A DNA stretch of 64,000 bases from Enoplolaimus lenunculus (lineage: Eukaryota > Nematoda > Enoplea > Enoplida > Thoracostomopsidae): the NCBI GenBank assembly GCA_030248215.1, contig JASANG010001660.1, positions 186,001 through 250,000 of the forward strand. The letters run 5' to 3'. Position 1 is the first letter of the stretch; each line of letters begins with the position of its first letter. Below are positions 1 through 12,043 of this stretch, piece after piece. The notes under the pieces were generated by a model. It did no database searches, was not told the origin of the DNA, and worked only from the letters and a program-made list of their open reading frames with translations. A program made the translations under genes and the position numbers.

Positions 1-2092
1 TGAGCCTCTCATACCTCCTCTGATCATCAGAGGCGGAGCAGCCTCCCAAAATAACCCCATTTGGGGGAACAACACATAAAGGGCGCTCACTATAACCCGT
101 TGAAACAAAAACCGCCAAAGTTTTAAAATGCGTCTGGCATCTCGCTCGCTTCGCCCGCGAGTTTGGGGGAGCTCTCACCGCTGTCTTCTATAGAATTGCT
201 GATCATTCCACGCCTAAATTTGAATTTGTGAAAAATTCTTGTTTTAAGGTACCAAAGTCCTCCCTATGGACCAAAAAATTTCTGACAAAAAATGCAACAA
301 ATTATACTTCATTGAACGCAGCTCGCGGAGCTGAGACGAATGCTGATAATTCGCAATCAGACGATTGGTTAACCAGTTATTGTCAACTAACTGATTTGAT
401 GCGCTGCCAATGACTTAGGGACGGCGCCGAACTTGGGAGCCTTTAAATACATAGTGTGTTAATCAAGTTTTTTAAATTAGCATGTGCAGCAGGGTGCAAA
501 ACGGAACTGGATTATATATACCGGAATCGGGATAAAAACGCTGACAATTTTTAAAAACGTCGCATCAACATATTGGCATTAGTTTTGGTTCTGTAAAGCT
601 AAACTACAATCAATTATTGTTTTTAAAATAAAACGATGATTTTGTTTGTTTATATATTGAGATCGAGAAAATTTTCGTGCAAACAATGTATGATTAAATT
701 AAAATTGCAAAATTCTGAATTCGATTGATTGTGCCATCGGAATCGGAACTCGTTTTGAATCGAAATTCTAAAAGCCTAAGACAAGCTTAGACTAAGCCAA
801 GCCCAAACAAAAAATATTCTTAACATTTAAACCTACTCTACTGCGGTCTTATGAGAAATCGGCTGGCGGGGCACGCCTAAATGTAACATGGGATGATGTT
901 GGAACAGTTAAGCTTAAGTATATTCGAATGTGGGTTTTTCTTCTTGGAACGTATACTAAAACGTTTGTTGTATATATAGTTCGAGGGAAAGGTGACATTC
1001 AGTAGAATCTCTATTACAGTAATTTAAATCAGACGGAGCCAAACCAAATCAACTCATTCACAGGGCCGCTCTTAAGATAGTCGGCCCCGAAACAGGTCCA
1101 AAAGGGTCCCCAATAAAATGATTTACAACTCTATAACTTCGTGGTCAGCGAAAAATTTTGTAGTTTGCCAAAATGGATGCCCCTAAGAGTCGCTCCCCGA
1201 TTGGCGGGTTTTGGGAGGTTCCGCCAGCAATGCTCATTCAGGTGGTCACCGCACGTATTTATTAGTCAGTGGCAATCTTCTAAACCAAATGTTTCGGTTA
1301 TCCGAAACAGAAATTTAATTACGGATATCGGAATATCCGGTAAAAATTGCTGGATATCGGGATATGAAAAATATCCGATGCCCATCACTACCTAACATAG
1401 TTTGAAGATGTTAGTTAATGTCTCGTTATATAAAAATGACCCTTACCTGATCCAAGATAATGCAACGAATTGCCGTTATTTGTAAACACCGTTAATGAAT
1501 GAAACTCACAATACTGCGTGTGTTTGTTATACAATAGTTTTGATTTGATCAAAATACAGGGTACGAAAACAGTTACTGCACACAACAACGCGTGAGAAAA
1601 TAAATTTTGGTACACATTCCACTAAAGCTATGACGGTTCAGTTAATAGGAAATCATCAATAACTAGTGTGTATGAGTGAAACGCACACATCCTAATTTCA
1701 ATTAATTCAAAAATGAAATTTTTCCAAAATCATTGGCGGCCATGGCCTCCTTGCCACCTGGCTACGCCCTTTTCGCCAAATCAGTTAATAACTGTGTCAA
1801 ACTTTTTGACAAAAAATTTTTTTGAGTCCCTAGGGGGGACCTTGGGACCTTAATGAATTTTTCAAAAATTCAGATTTAGGCGTGAAATGTTCAGGGAGGT
1901 CCAGATAAGCTCAAATGTGCAAAAATTTGAATAATCGAACCGTTTTTGAGCAAACGCGGGCTGGGAGATAACGGAAAAAACCCAAACATTGTGATCCAAA
2001 GCGTGGCCCCCGGGAGCTTTATATAACGGCAGAAGAAAATGCGTCAGCAAAGCTGGCGAACGCAAATTATGCAACTTCCACAATAACATGCG
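1..2092. other. No gene seen; eroded repeats
   Basis: AT-rich sequence without supported exons. An inverted pair of about 85 bp (209-290 against 1793-1885) shares the core CACGCCTAAATTTGAATTT. A hAT-like end (CAGGGCCGCTCTTAAG) lies at 1060-1075. Short open frames here have no splice or composition support. Confidence 0.5.
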
Positions 2093-2094
2093 TA

Positions 2095-2250
2095 CACCAG
2101 GTGACTTTTGAGGGGGTAGTGTCATGGATACTGAAGCTTTTTGTCCTTCAGCATCCTCCACACTGAAGCTTTTTGGCTTCAACGTTCAGGATACTGAAGC
2201 TTTTTTGGCTTCAGTGTCCATGACACTACCCCCTCAAAAGTCACCTGGTG
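2095..2250. mobile_element. TA-flanked MITE with perfect 34-bp TIRs
   Basis: The left arm 2095-2128 (starting CACCAGGTGACTTTTGAGG) and right arm 2217-2250 are exact reverse complements. The element is 156 bp and flanked by TA at 2093-2094 and 2251-2252, as for Tc1/mariner-type MITEs. The interior has repeated CTGAAGC-TTTTTGG-CTTCA hairpins. The perfect arms suggest a recent insertion. It has no coding capacity. Confidence 0.85.
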
Positions 2251-2904
2251 TATACCTTAATACGTAAAGTCAAAATTGAGTTGAATATATCCAACACGAA
2301 CGATTCTTTTCAAATTATTATTATGAGTTCTGTTTCATACACTGAAAGAGCATCGCGTACGGGGCTAACATCAACCTCCCAAGATAACTTTATTCCATGT
2401 CAATAAGGTCGCTGCATACTGGGAGACAGGATAACAGAGAGACATAGGTACTAGAACCTTATTCTTACGCTTAGGATTAAGATTATGTTTAGCGCCATTA
2501 AGCCCTATTAACAGGTGCAAGTTTTTGCAGCAAAAAACATGAACGTCACGCGTAAGTTTGGCGTCACAAACCAACTTTGAAGTTCTTGTAGCTGCAAATT
2601 ATTCACTGGAATTCCGTGCTATTTAATTTTCACCTGTGAACGCAGCTGTCAAGCGCCTTAATTTCTTGTACCTATAGTTTGATTGGTCAAAAGGAATGTT
2701 CCTTTGAAAATACTGCTGCGAGTTCTCGCTATAACAACTTGAACGTGTGTACATGGCTTAAGTTTTATCGGAATTTACCTATATTTATAAAACAGTTATC
2801 GACATTTGTAAAATGATTCAAAACAATTGCGCCTGCGGTAGTGCCCCCAATAAGAGGTGTGTTATAAGAGGTGGCCCCCAGTTTGAGTATCTATAGAAGT
2901 CTGA

Positions 2905-3107
2905 GCCCATGTTACTTTAAGGGACGTCCAGGTTTCTGGTGGGACTATAAAAGAGTAGGTTTAGATTCTAGATTCCATTTTTTGCAAAGTTTAGGCTTAG
3001 GCTTAGGCTCAGGCTTAGGAATACACTTTTGCAACGCTTTAGGCTTAGGCTTATACGCTTAGGAATACGATTAATCTACTGTTACGCCCTGTGAAGTAAC
3101 ATTGACC
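2905..3107. mobile_element. TTAGGC-bearing MITE, copy 1
   Basis: Ends are GCCCATGTTACTTTAAGGG and the inverted GTAACATTGACC. The interior consists of GGCTTAGG hexamer runs between conserved flanks (AAGAGTAGGTTTAGATTCTAG and TACG-TTAATCTACTGTTACG). It is about 85-90% alike to the copy at 14632. No clean target duplication is visible. Confidence 0.75.
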
Positions 3108-4623
3108 AGAGTCTCTATCGCTACAACTAGAGCCCGTAAGTGGGTATAGTTCATAAGTCTTATAGTCCATGAAAAGAACAAAGCAAAAGAACGACCTGGA
3201 CTGCTCATATGAAACAGACACTCACAAATTAAGCATAAACTTTATTAAATCTAGAAAAAGGTTAACGGACATGGTCAACAAGGAAATGCTTCATATCAAG
3301 TAGTTCTGCTGAAAACACAGATTATAAAAAGACAGGTGTTCGATCCAGTGAACACGGGATGAATTAAAGATAAACTCACTCCGTAACCGGGTTATAAAAG
3401 GTTTCCGTGTTAGAGGAAAAATAAACCTCAGGCACCCTGTTTATTTGGGTCACTACAGTATACACTGGCGTAGTGACTAACAAAAACCGACACACATCTG
3501 TAAATTGCATTGATATATTGACTTTTTATACCTCCAAGCGTTTATTTTGTTCTGCGTTCGCTGTTATTAAAAGGTTATAGTTACGCTTAACCCTCCTACT
3601 CGTAATTTATTTTTCAGAACAAAGGCATTTAGCTAAAAAACGATAGACGCCAAACTTAACGTATCTTCGCGTTTTAAATAGCCACTGAATTAGTGGTTGA
3701 AAGACGTGAAAGCGTTTTGCTACGCTAGCGATTCATTTCAGCGTTTATGGAGCAATTAAACTAAAGTTGACCTATATATACCAAGTCGAATTCTGGCTCA
3801 TTCAAAACTATGTTTGAATATATTTAACGAAACCTCTTTGCTAAAGTTGCGAAAATTCTGTCTAATCATTTATCTGATTTGCGTAGTAATGGCTTAAAAC
3901 TCAAAAATAGTCAAAGCTACCAATAATTATGTAAAATAGCAATGCACGTTTATGTCTGATTAAATAACTTATTTTTACTACCCTAGTAAATTGGTTATTA
4001 CCTGTATTTGTATAAAATTTCCAGCCAATGTTATTTTGACGTGAGTATCATGGGTATAAGCACATTTCTACGCCCAAGCCTAAGCAAAACAACAGTTTAA
4101 AGCTAGGCTTACAATATTAGAGTCCTGTGGAACAACGGTACGCCCACCAAAGTTACAGTTGTCAAAGTTTCTCACTGTAAATCATCGGCTATGTAAATGA
4201 TAATATTATTCAAAATAGCAACTCTCCAACGAAGTGAATTTGATTTGAGATGATTGAGCGCACTTTTGAAAACAAAGTTTGAACTAAAAATAAAATTAAA
4301 AATAAAATTATTCATAAAATGTAGCTTTTCAATCTTTTATTAGCTTAATTGGACTGAAGTAAGGTCATGAGAAAGAAAGACTTTTGTTCCTGTACACTAA
4401 GGTACCTATAATTTCGAGTTCAAAACAAACATGCTACATTCTACTTTATGTTACAAATAGTTTATTAATCTTTGAGACATAAGTATGCAACTATGAACAT
4501 TCTGCGTAGTAACAATTGTTCCTAGCTTTCACTTGCAAACATAAACCAAACAGACATGACGAAGGCTCTATTCGGTACTGCTTCACTTAGAATTAAATAA
4601 TCTAGTAATAGGTGGGATATATA

Positions 4624-5082
4624 CAGGGCGTAAACGGATAGAAAAATAAACGGAAACGGATAGAGATTAAAATAACGGAAACGGAAAACAAATATTGAAG
4701 TATAAAAGTTTCAAAAATGTTTATTTTCATGCCAACACAATTGAGACGTGCATATATTCACCGGTTTTTCAAACAGTCGAAAGAAAAACTGGTGGATTCA
4801 CCGAAATTTTTAAAATTTTGGTTGAATTTCATAAATTATATTTCGTTTCAAACAATTGCAGCATATCCCCAGTGAAATATCGCGAGAAGGAGACACTTGG
4901 ACGCGAAGGGATTCTCTCCACTCGATAAGCCACACATCACGGGTAATACGTCGGTATTTCTATTTTTATTCCTAACTTTCCAGTATATATTGATGAGAAA
5001 ATATAGTATCGTTATCGGTATCCAAATATCGGTTCGGCATAGAATCGGAATTATTTTAAAGTATCAGTTCATCACTACTTTT
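4624..5082. mobile_element. Eroded element of the CAGG-TGTAAACGGATAG family
   Basis: The left end CAGGGCGTAAACGGATAG, the ACGGAAACGG repeats and the block AACACAATTGAGACGTGC are shared with the element at 40701. The right border is unclear. It is non-coding. Confidence 0.5.
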
Positions 5083-5511
5083 TAGACCCCTGACAATACG
5101 GGGCGCTGCAGGATAAAGGTACAATGCACACTGGTTCATTTTGTTCTGCGTTACATTTATCAATTTGCATACCAATTATGATTAGCTAGAGTGCATGGGC
5201 GAAGCCAGTATTCTGGTTTGGACAGGCCCACGTTAAGTATATACGGTATTGTATTAGTCTATTTGTCTCAGTTGATGTTGTGATATAAAACAGAAATAAA
5301 TTTGCCTGTCGGTCTCTTTGCCCTACACCCTTTGGCTAGTTTTTAGGCTCTTGCTGTTGCTGATATCAGCGCTAATAGTACAAGCCAAACACGAAAATAA
5401 TAATATTCATTTTAAGCCATGCTCAGAGTATGGTTAAAAGTTTGGATGTGCCCGAGGGTTAAAATTTTAATTTATCCATCCTACAATTCCACATATTTGG
5501 TTTCAAAGTTC

Positions 5512-7665
5512 GGACAATGTATAGAACAGGGGCTTCCAGTTTTTCACGCTGGAAAACTTATGACCAGGAGTGCAGCGCAGCCATTCCTGTATGACGGCCA
5601 AATTTTCCGCTGTTTTGGTAGGAAAATTAAAAAGCATAAGTGTGGTTGGGAATACTGGAAAATTCAAACGCCTAGATATTCCCATGTTTAGTAGGAAAAG
5701 TTAAGTGTACATGCGAAGTTCGGAAACCTGGAAAACTGGAAAAGTTAAACGTATCGGATTTCTCTAAGACTGGTTGGAAAGGAACATTTTGGTTGGTATG
5801 GCTGGAACATTGGGATGTGTGGTTGTGGTCGGAAAACGGGAAAAGTGGAAAACTGGAAAATTCAAGCGAATGGCATAGATTTGGAAAAGTGAAAAATTTT
5901 AATGCCTACATTGTTACTCTGGATTGGTAGGGAAAATCGGAAGCATAGGTTTTGGTTGGAAAACGGGAAAAGTGGAAAATTAAAATGCCTAAATGTTTCC
6001 TTGGCTTCTAAGAAATATCGGAAGCATAGGTTTTGGTTGGAAAACGGAAAAGTGCAAAAGTGATAAATTCAAGCGTAGGGCATAGGTTTGGGCTGAAAAA
6101 TGGGAAAAGAGGAAAAATTTTAATGCTTAGGTTTTCCCTGGGTTGGTAGGGAAAATCTGAAGCGTAGGTTCTGGTTGGAAAACGGGAAAGGTGCAAAATT
6201 AAAATGCCTAGATTTTTCGTTGGTTGGTAAGAAATATGCAAAGCATACGTTTTGGTTGGAAAACGGGAAAAGTATAAAATTAAAATGCCTAGATTTTTCG
6301 TTGGTTGGTAAGAACTATCTGAAGCAAAGGTTTTGGTTGGAAAACGGGAAAAGTGGAAAATTTTAATGCCTAGGTTTACCCTGGGTTTGTAGGGAAAATC
6401 TGAAGCATAGGTTTTGGTTGGAAAACGGGAAAAGTGCAAAAGTGGAAAATTCAAGCGTAGGGCATAGGTTTGGGTTGGAAAACGGGAAAAGTGGAAAATT
6501 TTAATAGCTAGATTTTTACTCTGGATTGGTAGGGAAAATCTGAAGCATAGGTTTTGGTTGGAAAACGGGAAAAGTGGAATGCCTAAATGTTTCCTTGGTT
6601 GGTAAGAAATATCTGAAGCATAGGTTTTGGTTGGAAAACGGGAAAAGTGCAAAAGTGGAAAATTCAAGCGTAGGGCATAGGTTTGGGTTGGAAAATAGGA
6701 AAAGAGAAAAATTTTTAATGCTTAGGTTTTCCCGGGGTTGGTAGGGAAAATCTGAAGTGTAGGTTCTGGTTGGAAAACGGGAAAGGTGCAAAATTAAAAC
6801 GCCTAGATGATTTTTCGTTGATTGGTAAGAAATATGCAAAGCATACGTTTTGGTTGGAAAACGGGAAATGTGGAAAATTCGAGCGTAGGGCATAGGTTTT
6901 AGTTGGAAAACGGAAAAAGTGGAAAAATGCTAATGCTTATGTTTACCCTGGATTTGTAGGGAAAATCTAAAGCATAGGTTTTGGTTGGAAACCGGGAAAA
7001 GAGGAAAATTTTAATGCTTAGATTTTCTCTTGGTTGGTAAGAAATATCTGAAGCAAAGGTTTTGGTTGGAAAACGGGAAAAGTGGAAAATTTTAATGCCT
7101 AGGTTTACCCTGGGTTTGTAGGGAAAATCTGAAGCATAGGTTTTGGTTGGAAAACGGGAAAAGTGCGAAATTTTAATGCCTAGATTTTTCCTTGGTTAAT
7201 AAGAAATAGCCTATGCATAGGTTTTGGTTGAAAACGGGAAAAGTGGAAAACTTTAATGCTTAGATTTTCTCTTGGTTGGTAAGAAACATCTGAAGCACAG
7301 GTTTTGTTTGGAAAACGGGAAAAGTAAAAAATTCTCCGCTGTAAGCTTTTAAAATTTTCACTTTTCCCGTTTTCCAACAAAAACGTATGGTTCAGATTTT
7401 CCCGACAAACCCAGAAATAATCTAAGCTTTTAAATTTTCCACCTTTCCCGTCTTCCAAACAAATTTTACACTACAGATTTTTTTCTACCGAACCAGGGAA
7501 TATCCAGGCTTATGAATTTTCCACTTTTCTCCAGCAAAACCTATGCCTTTGATATTTTCTACCAAACAGTGGAAACAGGCCGTCATACAGGAGTGGCTGC
7601 GCTGCACTCCTGGTTAGAAGTTTTCCACACTGGAAAACTGGAAGCCCCAGTTCTATGCATGGGCC
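5512..7665. mobile_element. Foldback-type transposon with internal minisatellite and 8-bp target duplication
   Basis: The outer arms are inverted repeats of over 100 bp: 5512-5620 (GGACAATGTATAGAAC then GGGGCTTCCAG) and 7560-7665 (reverse complement of the same, ending CATGGGCC). The target duplication is CAAAGTTC at 5504-5511 and AAAAGTTC at 7666-7673 (7 of 8). The middle is a head-to-tail array of about 80-bp units containing GGTTGGAAAACGGGAAAAGTG. The last 200 bases (about 7340-7560) carry the same unit inverted. This is the architecture of foldback elements. Open frames inside (such as 6667-6008 minus) are repeat artefacts. Confidence 0.85.
5860..7335. repeat. About 80-bp tandem repeat array inside the foldback element
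   Basis: Roughly 17-18 units, each with GGTTTTGGTTGGAAAACGGG, AAGTGGAAAATT, then a CCTGGGTTGGTAGGGAAAAT variant. Units differ by small indels, and higher-order alternation is visible (two unit types, with TTGGTTGGTAAGAAATAT or GGTAGGGAAAATCTGAAGC). Confidence 0.85.
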
Positions 7666-7673
7666 AAAAGTTC

Positions 7674-9362
7674 GCACACATTACGCAAACCTGTACATTA
7701 AGTAGCTTAAACATCTTACGCTCTCTTTGCAACCGTTAATATTTAGATTGGTTTTTGTTTGAAAAGTTAAATTTATCAATAAATGGACCAATGTTACTTT
7801 GAGAGGTGTAACTGTAGTTTAAGCATATCTCTAAGCCTAAGCTTTAGCCTCGTCTAAATCTTACTAGTAAATACTGTTGTACCTTGTATGATTTGAGCTT
7901 TGCATATATATATTCTATGCGTATAACCGCAGAATATACTCAACGAGCAGTGCGATACTCGCTTTTAGTGACTTCGTTTCACGATCTTGAGTAATTAAAA
8001 AATCTGGCTCAGGCCTGCAGCCGGCTCACCTTGCTAGGGGGCTACATTTTGTCAGGAGAGGCATACAAAGGATGTTCGTTGACTTTCAAGCAAGGTTAAA
8101 AATTTCTAAGTGGGGCAAATTTTCCAGGAGGGCTGAGCCCTCCTGCGCCTGCGCCACTTTGGCTACGGGCCCGCTGAGTTTAAAATACAAATATGTGAAG
8201 GAAAGAAGAAATTGCAATTGCCTATAATTACTCGGAAAAATTTAGTATTGGCGGATTTAAGAGTAGTAGGTATCGCCTAGGTATATGACCACTGTGGTAC
8301 TTTCGTAGTGTCCCCCGCAGTGAGAAAGCCACCCCCACCGTTTCAGAAACCGTATATCCGTTATCCTTCGTACATCCAGTTAGCCCATCCACGGGGGCTG
8401 CAACCTCCACTCACCCCCCCGCATTTTGAAAATGCACTATACAGGATGGGTGCTAGGCTTTGCTTTAAGTGAGAGATGCTTGAGGGACTTTAGCCCTCTA
8501 TCATGCTAATCGTTTCAAAATGCGGGGAGTTTAGGGATAGTAGCATCCTGAGAGATAAAATTGCACAAAATTGGTTCATTAGGTTTGGCGAAAGAAAAGT
8601 CGGCCGCATTTGTATAGCGTGGGGAAGCAAAAAATCCGCCACTTTTAGACAGAAATCAAAATTTAGTATTACAGTTTAGCACTAAAATTGCGCTTGTTTT
8701 TTTATCGCCTCCGTAGGAAACTTTTGGATCTGTCACATGAATCACAGGTTTAAGAACAAATGTATAAAACAAAGCCTAACCTTAAGCCTCAACGGAAATG
8801 TAGTGTGAAATCGAACCCCACTCTATTGCAGTCCAACCAGAAACTGGGACGGCCGTAAAAGCAACACGCACCCTCGAGCCAATATTTTTGGCAGAAGCAG
8901 ATTGTTGTTGAAAAAACGAAAATTTTTGGAAAATTCAAGTTTCAGTATGGAATCATTAGGAAAGGTTTACTTATGACAAGCTCAATTATGCAAACAAAAA
9001 TTAAAAATCGGATCCTTTTCAGGCAAACGCCTGCTAGCACGCTTTAACGGATTATATACTATAATACATCATTGACTCTTGATAGTACCAAGAGTGAATG
9101 ATCCCGTATAAACAAGAGTATATATGCAACCTACGAAAAATTTTGAAAAAATTGCTCTAGAAAATAAACGGAACGTTTGAAAGAGACACATTTTCCTTTA
9201 TTCTATTAAATGAAGTATACTTGACCGCAAAAACTTGGCTATGGAAAAAACGCAAGAATCGCTGTGTACATGTTGTCACAATATATCCAGTTACATACTC
9301 TTGTTTAAAAGTCATTATCGACTCTTGATGCTATTGATATTACATAAAGCTAAAATAAAACG
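7674..9362. other. No gene seen; one MITE and one inverted repeat
   Basis: It contains a CCCGTAGCC-type MITE (8010-8176) and an inverted pair, CCCGCATTTTGAAAATGC at about 8406 and TTTCAAAATGCGGGG at about 8513. No exon-like block. Confidence 0.5.
8010..8176. mobile_element. hAT-like MITE, CCCGTAGCC family, copy 1
   Basis: Runs from CAGGCCTGCAGCC to GGCTACGGGCCCGCTG. The body has the family signature CTCACCTTGCTAGGGGGCTA, CAAGGTT-AAAAATTTCTA and GGAGGGCTGAGCCCTCCTG. Copies recur at 23.8, 29.5, 43.2, 55.7 and 62.1 kb. Confidence 0.75.
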
Positions 9363-9502
9363 GGCGCATGTTACTTTTACGAAGGTTCCGCGTTCTTGCA
9401 CGACTGCAGTAAAGCAGGGTACGATTTTAGACTATTTTTGCTTAGGCATAGGATTAGGAATGTTCTTAATCTTAAGTTGTACCCCTAAAAGTCGCAATGG
9501 TC
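9363..9502. mobile_element. Eroded TTAGGC MITE copy
   Basis: It starts GCGCATGTTACTTTTACG and has ATTTTAGACTATTTTTGCTT then AGGCATAGGATTAGG, as in the copy at 47540. It ends CTAAAAGT-GCAATGGTC. The 115-codon frame over it is therefore not a gene. Confidence 0.5.
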
Positions 9503-10196
9503 ACAAAACTCCGAAAAAAATTAATATAACCAGGAGAATATCAAGTAACTCTGGGTTTAATTTGGCGACCGTATTACTGTAAGTAATAACACTTTATTGA
9601 AAATATTGCAAACACCTGTAAATAACTTTGACATTTAACTTCACCTTTAAGCGTTTTTTTTATTTTGTTCTCCGTACTATTAAACAAGGTGTAAACGGAG
9701 GGGAAAATACCGGAGCCGGAGGTCCATAAAATTTGTCGGAGCCGAAGGCGAAGGGAAATTAACTAGAAAAATACATGATTGGTGTAAGTATTTAAACAAA
9801 TGTCGTTAGTGTTGTCAAAAACTTTTGCTTTATGTTTAATATTTGGCAATAAATTACTCAAACTAGAACAAAATGTTAAAAAATAATGCACCGAACGATG
9901 CAATTTTTGAAAAAATTGCAAACTCCACTACCGAAATTGCCAGAACCGCTGGCAGAAGTTTTACCAAAACCGGAGGTCAATTTTTGCTGGATCCACAGGA
10001 AGCCATTCCGTTGTACCATGCAACTACAGGTTAACACAAATCAATGTTCAGAGAACTTGTAAAAGAAATATTGGAGCTTATGCATGGATTAAGTCCTGAA
10101 CACTAAACGTGAATCGAAGCCATAAGCCTCAGGCTAAGCGTTACAAGATAGGCTAAGCGTTATAACATTTAAAAGCTTCTAGCAATTTCGTGTATT
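9503..10196. other. No gene seen
   Basis: Contains an eroded GTAAACGGAGGGG...CCGGAGCCGGAGG element (about 9688-9990) and GCCTAAGC-type hexamers at 10085-10170. Confidence 0.45.
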
Positions 10197-11295
10197 AACC
10201 CCTTCTCACATTGGGTTGCCTGTAGGCAACTCAGCGCAGTGTATATACGTTAAATAGTATATATCGCACCGTATTTAACAATTGCAACACGTATACATAG
10301 TACTAAATCACCACAAGACGTGAGAGCCCCCTCGGGCTCGAGCGTCAAGCTCCTATAGCTGAGTGGTGATGGTATACGCCTCCCACTCCATCACTGGAGT
10401 TCGAATCCAAGCATAAAAGTATGTCTCAGGGGAAATAGAAAATATTCATGTGAGAAAGGGTTAAGCGAAAAATTTTCAGTTTACTATCTTTAAGCGAAAA
10501 AATTTCAGTTTACTATCTATAACCCCTTCTCACATTGAGTTGCCTGTAGGCAACTCAGCGCAGTGTATATACGTTAAATAGTATATATCGTACCGTGTTT
10601 AACAATTTCTACACGTATACATAGTACTAAATCACCACAAACGAGAGCCCCCTCGGGCTGAGCACTGAGTGGTGATGATATACGCCTCCCACTCCATCAC
10701 TGGAGTTCGAATCCAAGCAAAAAAGTATGTCTCAGGGGAAATAGAAAATATTCATGTGAGAAAGGGTTAAGCGAAAAATTTTCAGTTTTGTATCTTTAAG
10801 CGAAAAAATTTCAGTTTACTATCTATAACCCCTTCTCACATTGAGTTGCCTGTAGGCAACTCAGCGCACTGTATATACGTTAAATAGTATATATCGTACC
10901 GTGTTTAACAATTGCAGCACGTATACATAGTACTAAATCACCACAAGACGTGAGAGCCCCCTCGAGCTCGAGCGTCAAGCTCCTATAGCTGAGTGGTGAT
11001 GATATGCGCCTCCAACTCCAGTCACTGGAGTTCGAATCCAAGCATAAAGGTATGTCTCAGGGGAAATAGAAAATATTCATGTGAGATAGGGTTAAGCGAA
11101 AAATTTTCAGTTTACTATCTATAACCCCTTCTCACATTGAGTTGCCTGTAGGCAACTCAGCGCAGTGTATATACGTTAAATAGTATATATCGCACCGTGT
11201 TTAACAATTGCAACACGTATACATAGTACTAAATCACCACAAGACGTGAGAGCCCCCTCGGGCTCGAGCGTCAAGCTCCTATAGCTGAGTGGTCT
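10197..11295 (+). repeat. Tandem array of a tRNA-derived SINE, four units
   Basis: Units start at 10197, 10521, 10827 and 11123 with AACCCCTTCTCACATTG (spacing 324, 306, 296). Each has a GTTGCC-TGTA-GGCAAC hairpin, GAGAGCCCCCTCGGGCTCGAG, then an A box (TAGCTGAGTGG) and a B box (GAGTTCGAATCC), the signature of RNA polymerase III promoters in tRNA genes. Unit 2 lost part of the A-box side (CGGGCTGAGCACTGAGTGG). Unit 4 is cut at GAGTGGTC. A 32-bp internal duplication (GCGAAAAATTTTCAGTTTAC) lies at the unit ends. Confidence 0.85.
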
Positions 11296-12043
11296 ACATC
11301 TCGTGAGACGAATACTTTGAAGCTGAAACACAAAAGTTTACTTTCAAAAAAACGTCACAAATTTATAAACTGTACCTAAGACCGCCTGAAATATTTTACA
11401 AGTAATTAAACTAAATTTGTCTTCTAAATCAAATTATTACCGCGTTCGCTTGCATATCCTCGTCTCAGAAAGAAGAAAACGACAGTAGACAACACACACA
11501 AGAAATGGTTACAGAAATTGTTTGCTAGTATAGAATTCTTATATTAATGTGGTTCAATTTGGTTCATTTTGGTTTCAACGAACAATTCTGTAGAGGCAAT
11601 GGTTCTAGTACCGCTTTTTAAATTGCCGCTCTGCATAGCTATTCTGCTAGGAAATAATTGTTAAATTTTATAAATTTCCTATTTGGACGGGTGCAACGGC
11701 AACCTGAGTGATGATATGAATGCAAATACTCAAACTTTAAAACCTATTAGTGGCGACAGTCAAGTGTTGTTGGCGTTCAAAATAAACTGTTATAATTCAG
11801 TGTATACGAAATATTCAGCTATATTTCTTGTTTAGTATCTACGGTTATAGCAATTTTGGTACCGGTATTTATCTGACCTCACTGCTATCTGTAATGTACC
11901 TACTATCAATTCAAATTAAATTAATAAAAACTTGCTTACAACATTAAACTTTTAAGTATTGTGTAGCACTTTTACGCGTTTTACGTCGAGCGGGATTATT
12001 TTACATTCCACAGTTAAAATTTTAAGCGATTGAAATTAATATT
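11296..12043. other. 3' flank of the GRDP-like gene
   Basis: AT-rich, without exon-like blocks. It should hold the 3' UTR and poly(A) site of the minus-strand gene, but no convincing AATAAA was found on that strand. Confidence 0.5.

Larger units (their letters stand above)
2253..5503. other. No gene seen; two repeat elements inside
   Basis: AT-rich. It contains a TTAGGC MITE (2905-3107) and an eroded element with CAGGGCGTAAACGGATAG at its left end (4624 to about 5080). The remainder shows no exon-like signal. Confidence 0.5.

Noticed and set aside
6008-6893. Long minus-strand frames of Phe/Arg/Pro repeats
   Set aside because: They lie wholly inside the foldback element's tandem repeat; the phase is an accident of unit length.
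9235-9582. 115-codon plus-strand frame
   Set aside because: It overlaps an eroded TTAGGC MITE copy and shows no recognisable protein features.
10197-11295. Reading the repeated units as a CRISPR array or tRNA gene cluster
   Set aside because: Units are about 300 bp without unique spacers, and the tRNA-like part lacks a closable acceptor stem; SINE array fits better.
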